From assembly GCF_947507565.1 (NCBI RefSeq), contig NC_089193.1, positions 1,856,325 through 1,920,324 of the forward strand: DNA of 64,000 bases. The letters are read 5' to 3'. The translations under genes and the position numbers were made by a program. The notes below the pieces were generated by a model. That model had not been told where the DNA came from. It saw only the letters and a program-made list of their open reading frames with translations, and searched no databases. Source of the stretch: Oscarella lobularis (lineage: Eukaryota > Porifera > Homoscleromorpha > Homosclerophorida > Oscarellidae). Of the stretch, positions 31,333 through 42,913 are shown one piece after another (position 1 is the stretch's first letter; every line of letters starts with the position of its first letter).

Positions 31333-34300
31333 ATGACACCTCGAAATCATCGTTGGAACGTGCTCTTTATCGCCTGCGTTTTCGGTTAGGCCTTCCACCG
31401 TCTTTTGTTTGACAGGGGAACATTCCATTTATCTTAGTATCGACGGTTCGAGCGACGGATATTCCCCCGTCGTCAGTCAACGCGTCGTCGCAGCCTTCGA
31501 TTGATACGCCTTTTACCGAAACAGAATCACCCACTTCAGGTTTCTTCGAATTCAGAACGCTTAGAGAGAGATTGATACGCCAACTCCAACAGATGTAAAA
31601 ACGGCAACTCCTACTCCATCGACCTCAGGTTTGGAAACGGCGATACCAACTCCAACACCAACTCCATCAGGAAACGAATGCTTCAATGGGACGGCCAATT
31701 GTACGTCGTTTCCTCCGTCATTTCCTCCGCCACCTCCTCTGCCACCTCGCGAAACAGGTAAGTAGCTTCCACGGTTGGTAGATAAAAGACGAGTGAGTCT
31801 CTTGCAGATATTGCTACCTCAACGGCTTTATTTCCCACGCAAACTTTTACTGGAAGTGTGGCTTCTTTTCCAATATCCACTACTGGAAATGTTGCAACAG
31901 TGACTTTATTTCCAACACGCGTTTTTTCAACTCCAGAAATCTCAACTTCAACGGAAATTCTGCCTTCTAGCTCATCTATAACTCCAACAGACTCAAGTTT
32001 TAGTGAAACAGCGACGCCAACTTCTATACCAATAATAGACAGTACGCCTCCGACTCTAACAATCGTAACTTCAACGGAAATACTGCCTTCAAGTTTATCT
32101 CCGACTCTAACATACTCAAGTTTGAGTGAAACAGCGACGCCAACTCCAACACCAACTCCGACAGGTAAGTAGTTACTTGCGGATCGTGCCTGAATAGAAC
32201 ACACACGTTATAGGAGACAAATGCTTCAATGGGACGGCCAATTGTACGTCGTTTCCTCCGTCATTTCCTCCGCCACCTCCTCTGCCACCTCGCGAAACAG
32301 GTAAGTAGCTTCCACGGTTGGTAGATAAAAGACGAGTGAGTCTCTTGCAGATATTGCTACCTCAACGGCTTTATTTCCCTCGCAAGCTATTACTGAAAGT
32401 GTTGCAACAGCGACTTTATTTCCAACACGCGTTTTTTCAACTTCAACGGAAATACTGCCTTTGACTTCAAGTTCATCTCCAACTCCAACGGTCTCAGGTT
32501 TGAGTGAAACAGCGACGCCAACTCCAACAGATGTAAAAACGGCAGCTCCTACTCCATCGACCTCAGATTTGGAAACGGCGATACCAACTCCAACACCAAC
32601 TCCGACAGGTAAGTAGTTACTTGCGGATCGTGCCTGAATAGAACACACGTTATAGGAGACGAATGCTTCAATGGGACGGCCAATTGTACGTCGTTTCCTC
32701 CGTCATTTCCTCCGCCACCTCCTTTGCCACCTCGCGAAACAGGTAAGTAGCTTCCACGGTTGGTAGATAAAGACGAGCGAGTCTCTTGCAGATATTGCTA
32801 CCTCAACGGCTTTATTTCCCACGCAAGCTTTTACTGGACGTGCGGCTTCTTTTCCAGTATCCACTACTGGAAGTGCAGCAGCAGCAGCGACTTTATTTCC
32901 AACAGGCGTTTTTTCAACTCCAGCAATCGTAACTTCAGCGGAAATACTTCCTTCAAGCTCATCTTCAACTCCAACGGACTCCGGTGACACAGTGACACCA
33001 ACTCCGACTGATGTAGAAACGGCAACTTCGACTCCAACAACGGGCGACTCCGGTTCTGGAAGTGGAGAAACGCCGACTCCAACTCCAACAACGCCGAGTC
33101 CAACTCCTGTTCCCTGTGAATTTTATCCTTTTTATTCTCACCCGTGGAGATCAGGTTTTGACGACTCCTGCTTTTCTATCTATACCACGTTGACTGAATT
33201 CCCCTATTTCTGCAATCGCTTCCATCTAATCTACGTAATCTCCCTAATGAATTCTTCTAAAAAGGGTCTATCATCTGTTTCTTTCTCTAGATCTGCGCCA
33301 ACGGGCTTATAGCATTCAATCGGCCCTTCTATCGCTATCGACCGGAGTTATTCTCCTTCAACCTCATCGGTCGCAACATCATCGCCCCTTTCTGGGCCGA
33401 CGCAACGATATTCGAATCAACAGGCTCGCGAATTTATTACCAACTCTACGCCCGCGACGACGGCAACCCCCAAACGGCGGAAACCTTAGCAAAAGCAAGT
33501 CACGACGTCCGCGCTCGTCTATCCGAAACCAAGCAAGATTTCACCGCTATTCAAGTTCTCGTCGTGACGTGGTCCAACGTCGCTAACTACCGTGACGGCT
33601 ACAAAGGCTTCTATGACTCTCTCTCGAACCTGGTACGTTGGAATCTTCGATGTGGGGTTTATGTTTAATTCTTGTTTGCAGCGTAATACTTTTCAACTCA
33701 TTCTCGTCACAGACTCCGTCAGAACGTACGCCTTTTTCGTCTATGGCGATAACGGGCTCCAGTGGTCGGGACGTTGGGGTCGTAGCGGCGTTGCCGGCTA
33801 CGTGGCCACCAGCGCAAATGGACTATTCCTCGCCGGTGCCTTCAACGTCCCTGGATCTGGAACGCCGTATATAAGCAAAGTGGACGATCTAATATATAAC
33901 GAAGTCATCGGAACGCAGTGTGGCGCTTTTTTCTGCCTCTCCGTCGATCCTCAACAGGCCGATTTGAATCGTCAGAAATGCCTTAATTGGTTTTTGGACG
34001 ATATTGATCGTCTCGGTAAGGCGGTGACGTGGGGCCAAGGAGTCGCTCGATCGTGTCCCTACTCCGCTCGGCAAGCGTTGTTTGACCGCCGCTACAATCG
34101 AGCATTCGGTTCTCCCCGGGACAAACTGTCTTGTTTCTATACGAGTTTTCCGAGACCATCTGGCGGGCTGTTGATCGAAACGTCGTGCTGTTATCGGTTT
34201 GGATCCCTCATACTAACGCCACCGTTGAGTGGCCAAGCGAGTCCCTATCATCGACTTTGGGATAGTACGAATTATTTTCTGTATACAGCAGAGCCGTTTC

Positions 34301-37300
34301 AGTTCTGCTGCGCCGGGGGTGACGCGAATTTGTGCGCTCGCTACTTCGAACGAAGACCACCAATTGACTGCTCCGGTTACTTTCCCCCTGATCTCGGTAA
34401 GTAAATAAAAAACCCCTGTATTTATTCCTATGACATTTTCCTTCAAGGCTGGGGTTACGGTGATCCTCATTTGCAAACGGCTGATGGCACGCAGTATACG
34501 TTCAACGGTCGAGGCGAATATGTTCTCATTCGAGGCAAGGGCAACGCGTTTACCATGCAAGCGCGCACCGTGCCGGCAGTCGGCAGCAACGCGACCGTTT
34601 TCTCCGCTTTTGTCATGGCAGCGTTTCCCGACGGCACGACGAGCGACTTTGCATTTGCCGTGCCACTCTACGGCATTATTCACGCGGAACTAAAAGGAAA
34701 CGATTCGATGACCGTCAAAACTCGCAGAAATTCTTCCGCCACGTGGACCGATATTACGGCGGAGTACGAAGAATTGTCGGTGAACGACACGAAAGACGTT
34801 TTTGGCTCGCTTATCTCGAGGCCTGTAGCGAGCGAGTTGGTTGTGCGATACCAGGAAGGCATGTCCGTCACTGTGACCGTGAAAAAAGGTCTGATCACCG
34901 CCGTTTTTGCTGGCCCCAACGATCAGAAAAGCGACGAAACGCGCGGCTTACTCGGCGTGTGGGACGACGATACGTCGAACGACTTTACGGCACGCGACGG
35001 CACCGTCGTGCCGACGAATTCTACCAATCAGCAAATTCATAACGAGTTCGGTCAGACGTGGCAGATAACGGCAAACGAGTCGCTTTTCTGTTATCCCGAC
35101 GGCAAGGGTCCCGCCGATTTTTCGTTTCCGAATCACGTTCCGCCGTTTATCGACGAAGCCGACTTCTCGAATGTGAGTCAGGAACTGAGAGATGCGTGCG
35201 GAGACGACGCCGTCTGCTTGTACGACGGAGTTCAGACGGGCGACGTGGAAGTGGCGGCACAGACGAGAGAGACGGAAACGGCTAATTTGGAGCAGCTCGA
35301 ATTTCTCAGTAATAAAATCCGATTTAATTAAATCGCGCATTTCTTAAATTTTTTTCTAGACAACTTCCCTCCAACGATGCACGGGAATGATACTCTCAGA
35401 GCTTTCCTTAACCAGACGGTAACGTATCTTTTCACGGTGTCTGACGATATGGTGACGATTCGCTTGGTCGGAACTCCGCCACCCGCTTCCGATTTCACGC
35501 TCGAGCTCTCCAGCAGAGGCTCTTATAATTTTACTTGGACTCCGTCGAGTCTGTCCCCCGTGAGTTTGCAGTTTGTCGCTAACGATTCCGCCGGGGCCTC
35601 CACTCTACTCCACCCTCTCGTTCGACTGTGCGGATGTCGTCTCGATCTCGGTGCGGTGTGCATCGATGCGACGGGGTCCGGAGGCGGCGATCAGTTCCTC
35701 TTACAAACATGCCAATGCGGATCAGGTCAATTAATAAATCTCTTTTCTAATTTTACCAATTTTAGTTTTGTAGGTTGGGATGGGCCTTTGTGCGATCAGG
35801 ATGAAGATGGGTGTGCTGATTTCGAGTGTTTCGAGGGCGTTGAATGCATTGATAATCCTCCGCCGGCGAGCGGCGCATCGTGCGGTCCGTGCCCAAACGG
35901 TTCATCAGCCGTAAACGACACGAAGTTATGCATTGGTAGGTGAATTAGTCAAGCTCTTTTTTTAAAATGCTTTACGACTGTTTCTCAGATATTAACGAGT
36001 GCGAGACGAACTCGTCAGGCTGCGAGCAAGTGTGTACGAATTTACCCATACTCAGTTTCACGTGCAGCTGCAGAAGTGGATTTGTGCTAAACTCCGACGG
36101 GAGGACATGCGATGGTGATTCCTTTTCCCCCTAATAATTCCTCTTTTTATACTCCCGTTTCAAGATATTAACGAATGTGCGACGTCGAGGCCTTGTCATC
36201 AGATATGCAACAATACCGAGGGCTCGTTTAGATGCGACTGCGAGGACGGTTTCCATCTCGATAGTGACGGCGCTACGTGCATTGGTAAAAGCTTTTTGTT
36301 TCGTTTCCTTGCACCTTTTTTTGAACTCTTCCTTTTTCAGCCAATGAGACTTGCTCGTCGTCAGATTGCGAACAGGTCTGCGCAGTTATTAAAGGAAATC
36401 AAAGTTGTTCGTGCAATCTTGGATTTGAGCTGAAAAGTGATGAAGAAAACTGTCAAGGTAAGCTTTCGCTTTAGCCTTGGCTTCCCCTCTCTTGAGTCGT
36501 CTTGTCTAGACATTGACGAATGCGCAAACAGCAACTATAATGACTGCGACCAGCTCTGCGTCAACACAAACGGATCTTTTACGTGCAATTGTTCAAGTGG
36601 ATACCAGTTGAATTCCGATGGACGCACCTGCGATGGTAATATCCGTGCTAGTAATATTTTTTGACGTGATAATTCTTTTGGTAGACATCAACGAATGTTT
36701 TGTCTCTTTGTCCATTTGCCCTGGAGGACAACAGTGCTCCAACACCGAGGGCTCGTTCAATTGTAGCGGTGCTAGTGGATTGGAGCTCATAAACGGCTCT
36801 TGCCAAGGTAGAATAAGTCTGATATTTTCAGTTGAAGTCTTTGTGGAAAAGGCGACGTCTTTTCGCAGTTCCTTTCACTCCTGCTACATCTGCCGCTCCA
36901 ACTTCTACTCCAACTCCAGACACGCCGAGTCCAACTTCAACAGCGCCGACTCCAACTCCTGTTCCCTGTGAATTTTATCCTTTTGATTCTCACCCGTGGA
37001 GATCAGGTTTCGACGACTACTGCTTTTCTATCTATACCACGTTGACCGCATTTCCCTATTTCTCCAATCGCTTCCATCTAATCTACGTAAACTCCTTTAT
37101 TAATTCTTCTAAAAAAGAGTCACTCATCTGTTTCTTTCTCTAGATCTGCGCCAACGGGCTTATAGCGTTCAATCGTCCCTTCTATCGCTATCGACCGGAG
37201 TTATTCTCCTTCAACCTCATCGGTCGCAACATCATCGCTCCATTCTGGGCCGACGCAACGATATTCGAATCAGCAGGCTCGCGAATTTATTACCAACTCT

Positions 37301-40300
37301 ACGCTCGCGACGACGGCAACTCCCAAACGGCGGCAACCTTAGCAAAAGCAAGCTACGACGTCCGCGCTCGTCTATCCGAAACCGAGCAAGATTTCACCGC
37401 TATTCAAGTTCTCGTCGTGACGTGGTCCAACGTCGCTAACTACCCTGACGGCTATTTCTATTACGGAAGCTCCTACGACTCTCTCTCGAACCTGGTACGT
37501 TGGCATCTTCGATGTGGGGTTTATGTTTAATTCTTGTTTGCAGCGTAATACTTTTCAACTCATTCTCGTCACAGACTCCGTCAGAACGTACGCCTTTTTC
37601 GTCTACGGGGATAACGGGCTTCATTGGTCGGGACGTTGGGGTCTTAGCGGCGTCGCCGGCTACGTGGCCACCGGCGCAAATGGACTATTCCTCGCCGGTG
37701 TCTCCAACGTCGTCGGATCGGGAACGCCGTCTATAAGCGAAGTGGACAATCTAATATATAACGAAGTCATTGGAACGCAGTGTGGCGCTTTTTTCGGCCT
37801 CTCCGTCGATCCTCAACAGGCCGATTTGAATCGTCAGAAATGCCTTAATTGGTTTTCGGACGATATTGATCGTCTCGGTAAGGAGGTAACGTGGGGCCAA
37901 GGAGTCGCTCAATCGTGTCCCTGCTCCGCTTGGCAAGCGTGGTGGGACTTTCGCTACAATCGAGCATTCGGCTTTCCCTGGAACGAACTGTCTTGTTTCT
38001 ATACGAGTTTCCCGAGACAATCTGACGGCCTGCTCATTGAAACGTCGTGCTGTTACAATTTTGGATCCCTCATACTAACGCCACCGTTGAGTGGCCAAGC
38101 GAGTCCCTATCATCGATTTTGGGATAGTACGAGTTATTTGCTTTACACAGCAGAGCCGTTTCGGTTCTGCTGCGCCGGGGGTGACGCGGATTTGTGCGCT
38201 CGCTATTTCGAACGAAGACCACCTGTCGACTGCACCGGTTACTTTCCCCTTAATCTCTGTAAGTAAATAAAAAATCCCTGTATTTATTCCTATGACGTTT
38301 TCCCTCAAGGCTGGGGTTACGGTGATCCTCATTTGCAAACGGCTGACGGCACGCAGTATACGTTCAACGGTCGAGGCGAATATGTTCTCATTCGAGGCAA
38401 GGGCAACGGGTTTACCATGCAAGCGCGCACCGTGCCGGCAGTCGGCAGCAACGCGACCGTTTTCTCGGCTTTTGTCATGGCGGCGTTTCCCAACGGCACG
38501 ACGAGCGACTTCGCATTCGCCGTGCCACTCTACGGCATTATTCACGCGGAACTAAAAGGAAACGATTCGATGACCGTCAAAGCTCGCAGAAATTCTTCCG
38601 CAACGTGGACCGATATTACGGCTGAGTACGAAGAATTGTCGGTGAACGACACGATGGACGTTTTTGGCTCGCTTATTTCGAGACCGGTAGCGAACGAGTT
38701 GGTTGTGCGATACCAACAAGGCATGTCCGTCACTGTGACCGTGAAAAAAGGTCTGATCACCGCCGTTTTTGCTGGCCCCAACGATCAGAAAAGCGACGAA
38801 ACGCGCGGCTTACTCGGCGTGTGGGACGACGATACGTCGAACGACTTTACGGCACGCGACGGCACCGTCGTGCCGACGAATTCTACCGATCGGCAAATTC
38901 ATTACGAGTTCGGTCAGACGTGGCAGATAACGGCAGACGAGTCGCTTTTCTGTTATCCCGACGGCAAGGGTCCCGCCGATTTTTCGTTTCCGAATCACGT
39001 TCCGCCGTTTATCGACGAAGCCGACTTCTCGAATGTGAGTCAGGCGTTGAGAGATGCGTGCGGAGACGACGCCGTCTGCTTGTATGACGGAGTTCAGACA
39101 GGCGACGTGGAAGTGGCGGCACAGACGAGACAAACGGAAACGGCGAATTTGGAGCAGATCGAATTTCTCGGTAATAAAATCCCATTTAAATCGCGCATTT
39201 CTTAAATTTTATTTCTAGACAACTTCCCTCCAACGATGCACGGGAATGATACTCTCAGAGCTTTCCTTAACCAGACGGTAACGTATCTTTTCACGGTGTC
39301 CGATCCCAACGATACGGTGACGATTCGCTTGGTCGGAACCACGCCACCTACTTCCGATTTCACGCTCGAACTCTCCAGCAGAGGCTCCTATAGTTTTACG
39401 TGGACTCCGTCGAGTCTGTCCCCCGTGAGTTTGCAGTTTGTCGCTAACGATTCCGCCGGGGCCTCCACTCTACTCCACCCTCTTGTTCGACTGTGCGGAT
39501 GTCGTCTCGATCTCGGTGCGATGTGCATCGATGCGACGGGGTCCGGAGGCGGCGATCGGTTCCTCTTACAAACATGCCAATGCGGATCAGGTCAATTAAA
39601 AAATCTCGTTATAATAATTTTCTCAATTTTAGTTTTGTACATCTAGGTTGGGAAGGGCCCTTGTGCGATCAGGATGAAGATGGTTGTGCTGATTTCGAGT
39701 GTTTTGAGGGCGTTGAATGCATTGATAATCCTCCGCCAGCGAGTGGCGCATCGTGCGGTCCGTGCCCAAACGGTTCGTCGTCCGTAAACGACACGGAGTT
39801 ATGCATTGGTGGGTTAACTGTTCGAGCTCTTTCTTTAAAATGCTTGAAGACTGTTTCTCAGATATTAACGAGTGCGAGACGAACACGTCAGGCTGCGAGC
39901 AAGTGTGTACGAATTTGCCGTTGCTCAGTTTCACGTGCAGCTGCAGAAGTGGATTTGTGCTAAATTCCGACGGGAGGACGTGCGATGGTGATTCCTTTTC
40001 TCCTAATAATTCGTCCTTTTATACGCCCGTTTCAAGATATTAACGAATGTGCGACGTCGAGGCCTTGTCATCAGATATGCGACAATACCGAGGGCTCGTT
40101 TAGATGCAATTGCGAAGAAGGTTTCCGTCTTGATAGCGACGGCGCTACGTGCATTGGTAAAAGCTTTTTGTTTCGTTTCCTTGCACCTTTTTTTGAACTC
40201 TTCCTTTTTCAGCCAATCAGACTTGCTCGTCGTCCAATTGCGAGCAGGTTTGCGCGATTATTAAAGGAAACCCAACTTGTTCGTGCAATCGTGGATTTGA

Positions 40301-42506
40301 GCTGAAAAGTGATAAAGAAAACTGTCAAGGTAAGCTTTCGCTTTAGCCTTGGCTTCCCCTCTCTTGAGTCGTCTTGTCTAGACATTGACGAATGCGCAAA
40401 CAGAAACGATAATGACTGCAACCAGCTCTGCCTCAACACCAACGGATCGTTTACGTGCGATTGTTCTAGTGGATACCAGTTGAATTCCGATGGACGCACC
40501 TGCGATGGTAATACCCGTGCTAATACTATTTTTTGACGTGATAATTCTTCTGGTAGACATCAACGAATGTTTTGTCTCTTTGTCCATTTGTCCTGGAGGG
40601 CAACAGTGCGCCAATACCGATGGCTCGTTCACTTGTAGCTGTGCTAGTGGATTGGAGCTCATAAACGGCTCTTGCCAAGGTAGAATAAGTCTGATATTTT
40701 CAGTTGAAGTCTTTGTGGAAAAGGTGACGTCTTTTCGCAGTTCCTTTCACTCCTACTGCATCTGCCGCTCCAACTGCTTTGCCTACTTCAGAATCGACAA
40801 CATCAAACGCATCTACTCCAAATACATCTGCTCCAAATACGTCTACTCCAACTGCAGCAGCGACTTCATCGTCTGCTCAGTTGCCTTTAGTTACAGCCAC
40901 GCCGGCTCCTTCCAAGCCGGCTCCCTCCACGCCGGCTCCCACCGAGGGGGAGAAAGGCGGTCTCTCTGATGCTGATGTCGTAGGAATTGTTGCAGGCACT
41001 GTCGGAGGGATCGTGTTTTTGGTGATGCTAATTATTGTCATCTATTGGATGTAAGTGTTTGAGAGGCAGCTATTGCGATTTTATGATGTCTGTAATTGCA
41101 GAGTGCAATCGAAGAAATCAGCCAAAGTGCTTCCCCACGATGAAGGACAAGAAATGGGTCTTATGCGTTCGTCCAAAGCTAAAAAGGGGCGAAGCTCACC
41201 GGACAGTCAATAGGATAGATCTTCACGCTTTTATTACGCAGAGTAGCTCACACTTTTTGCTGGAAGCAGCTGGACACATATTATCTTATATGTTGAATGT
41301 GCAGCAGTAGGCGATAAAATATTATCTAGAGCCCGTACACCTGTTTCTGTGTTGTTAGAAAGTCTCCAATGCTTTTCCGATTATTTTCCCCCTACCTTAC
41401 CCTACCCTGCCCACTTCTACTACCGATTAATCCAATGTAATACTTATCTGTCATTTTTTCTAGTGGAAGAGTGTCAATCATTAGCTCTGAAAAATTGTTC
41501 CTATGGCTGTATCCTTGTAAACAAAGTCGAAACTTGCCTGTGTGGACCTGGATTTCAGTTGAGCGAGGAGGAAAGAACCTGCAAGGGTAGGTCAGCCCTA
41601 TGTTGATACAAGGTGGTAACTATGTAAACTTAGACGTTGATGAATGCCAAGCGTCTCTCGACAATTGCCAACAGCTGTGCAACAATACGTGGGGAGACTA
41701 TTTGTGCGACTGCAGAGCCGGCTACTCTCTCAATCCTGACGGACGCAGTTGTGACGGTAAAGAAAACAGGCCGGGGTTGCAAAGGCTACTCATGATCTAT
41801 ATAGCTCAGCCCACTTACCCAGAGAACAGGCTAGTCGTTATTGTACTTCAGATTTCCACTGTGGCGGAGGTACAGGCGACTGAGGCAAATCAGAGCAAAC
41901 GCATCTACTGATTTATGTAGTTTGACGAGAGCCTGTTTCGAGAGGCTGTTGCCCTCGCAATATCTGAATACTGTGACAGCATAGGGGCAGCCTGTTTTGC
42001 TTCAAACCGTGCCAGGTCAGTAAGCAGTGGACTAGGATTTTATAGTACTGAAAGTGGTGTCCTTTCCAGACGATTAGCGACTTTGACTAAGGATAAAGTA
42101 GTCATTGTGAGTGTGACATCTGAAGGCGGTGGTCTGAGCGTTGCATTCTACGTTCTAAGCGGCATCGAAGGTGCAGCCGTTCCTCGTGACACTATCATTC
42201 AGGGACTCTCTACAGCAAAGGCCATCAAGCAATTACAAGACTTTGGATTTTCCGTTTTGAATTTTCAATCGACAACGACAGCTACTGGCCTGATTACAAT
42301 TGCTCCATTCGGCGGTTTTACTGCTGGAAAAATTGTTGGAGTTGTGTTGGGAACCCTGGGAGGCACAGGGCTGCTCATTGTCTCGATCGTGGCCTTCTAT
42401 TGGGTGTACGTGAGAGCATAATCCATTATTCAATTCATTTAAATCTTTTTGTAGTAGGGAAACTAAACGGTCAGCGAAAGTGTACCCAAAACTGCTAATC
42501 TACTAA
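31333..42506 (+). CDS. Giant MUC4-like adhesion receptor B: mucin, two near-identical NIDO-AMOP-VWD-EGF sets, transmembrane
   Basis: Paralogue of receptor A. Exon 1 (ATG 31333; an in-frame ATG at 31321 also exists) encodes [17 protein letters not shown], cut by the same phase-1 intron. Short Thr/Pro and Pro-rich exons repeat three times (31570-32790). The first module set then has NIDO from about 33110, AMOP, VWD ([11 protein letters not shown], about 34445), a cadherin-like domain and six EGF units to about 36810. One exon (about 36864-37085) fuses the Thr/Pro stalk that normally precedes the membrane helix to a second NIDO, so a second full set follows, to about 40680. Terminal cassettes are as in receptor A: stop at 41213 (stalk-helix-tail) or at 42506 (EGF-EGF-SEA-like-helix-tail). 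The EGF-rich start and the large mucin array of receptor A are missing. The reading frame at 31546-31610 needs a predicted 53-bp intron to stay open, so the N-terminal part is less certain. Confidence 0.68.
31570..32790 (+). repeat. Three Thr/Pro-rich exon units, two with and one without an intron
   Basis: Each unit pairs a Thr/Pro stretch with the short exon reading [20 protein letters not shown] or [11 protein letters not shown]. In units 2 and 3 the two parts are separated by a 49-bp (32165-32213) and a 47-bp (32609-32655) GT-AG intron. In unit 1 they are joined directly at 31670/31671, in frame. The 3' two-thirds of these introns match coding sequence of receptor A at 18669-18705. Confidence 0.8.
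33100..36810 (+). repeat. NIDO-AMOP-VWD-cadherin-like-EGF module, first copy in receptor B
   Basis: Same exon plan as 22440-26180. Differences seen: Ser/Thr and charge changes in NIDO/AMOP, a two-residue deletion in the cadherin-like domain (SDDMVT versus SDPNDTVT), and loss of one Cys in the last EGF (CSGASG instead of CSCASG, near 36765-36775). Confidence 0.85.
36960..40680 (+). repeat. NIDO-AMOP-VWD-cadherin-like-EGF module, second copy in receptor B
   Basis: By eye closer to the receptor A copy (22440-26180) than to the neighbouring copy: it shares [39 protein letters not shown] and the complete Cys set in the last EGF. Preceded by the fused stalk exon and followed by terminal cassettes. 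Confidence 0.85.
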
Positions 42507-42913
42507 GTCATTGGTTGGCTGTATTACTAATTACGTGTAGCGTCAAATTCAATACCGGTATTACATAGTCAGCAAATTATTTTTAGCAAAAAAATGATGC
42601 AATTATAATAGCGCCTCAAGTTCAAGATTGCGATCGAAAAATGACTCGTGCATTGACGCCTTTCCTCTTCTTCAACGGTTTCATTTCGATTATCGGTAGA
42701 TGCATTATAGATTTTCTCGCTCACGCGGCTATCCGGGCATCGCGCATATCGAAAACTCTTCGAATTCGCTTTGCGCTCGCCTTCGAGCTCATCGGCTTCA
42801 TCGGACAGCGAGATTCCCACGCTCGTTTATCCGCCAATCGGGAATCCGCAGCCGCAGGGACCCCCTTTCGAAACCGTTTCGCAGCACCTCCCCACCCAAA
42901 AACATCGAAAAAA

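Noticed and set aside
42641-42913. In-frame N-terminal extension of the SAM-PH-SH2 protein with a hydrophobic stretch
   Set aside because: The duplicated copy at about 29890-30010 differs by non-synonymous changes with no sign of protein constraint, and the SAM domain starts naturally at the ATG at 42914. Treated as probable 5' UTR.
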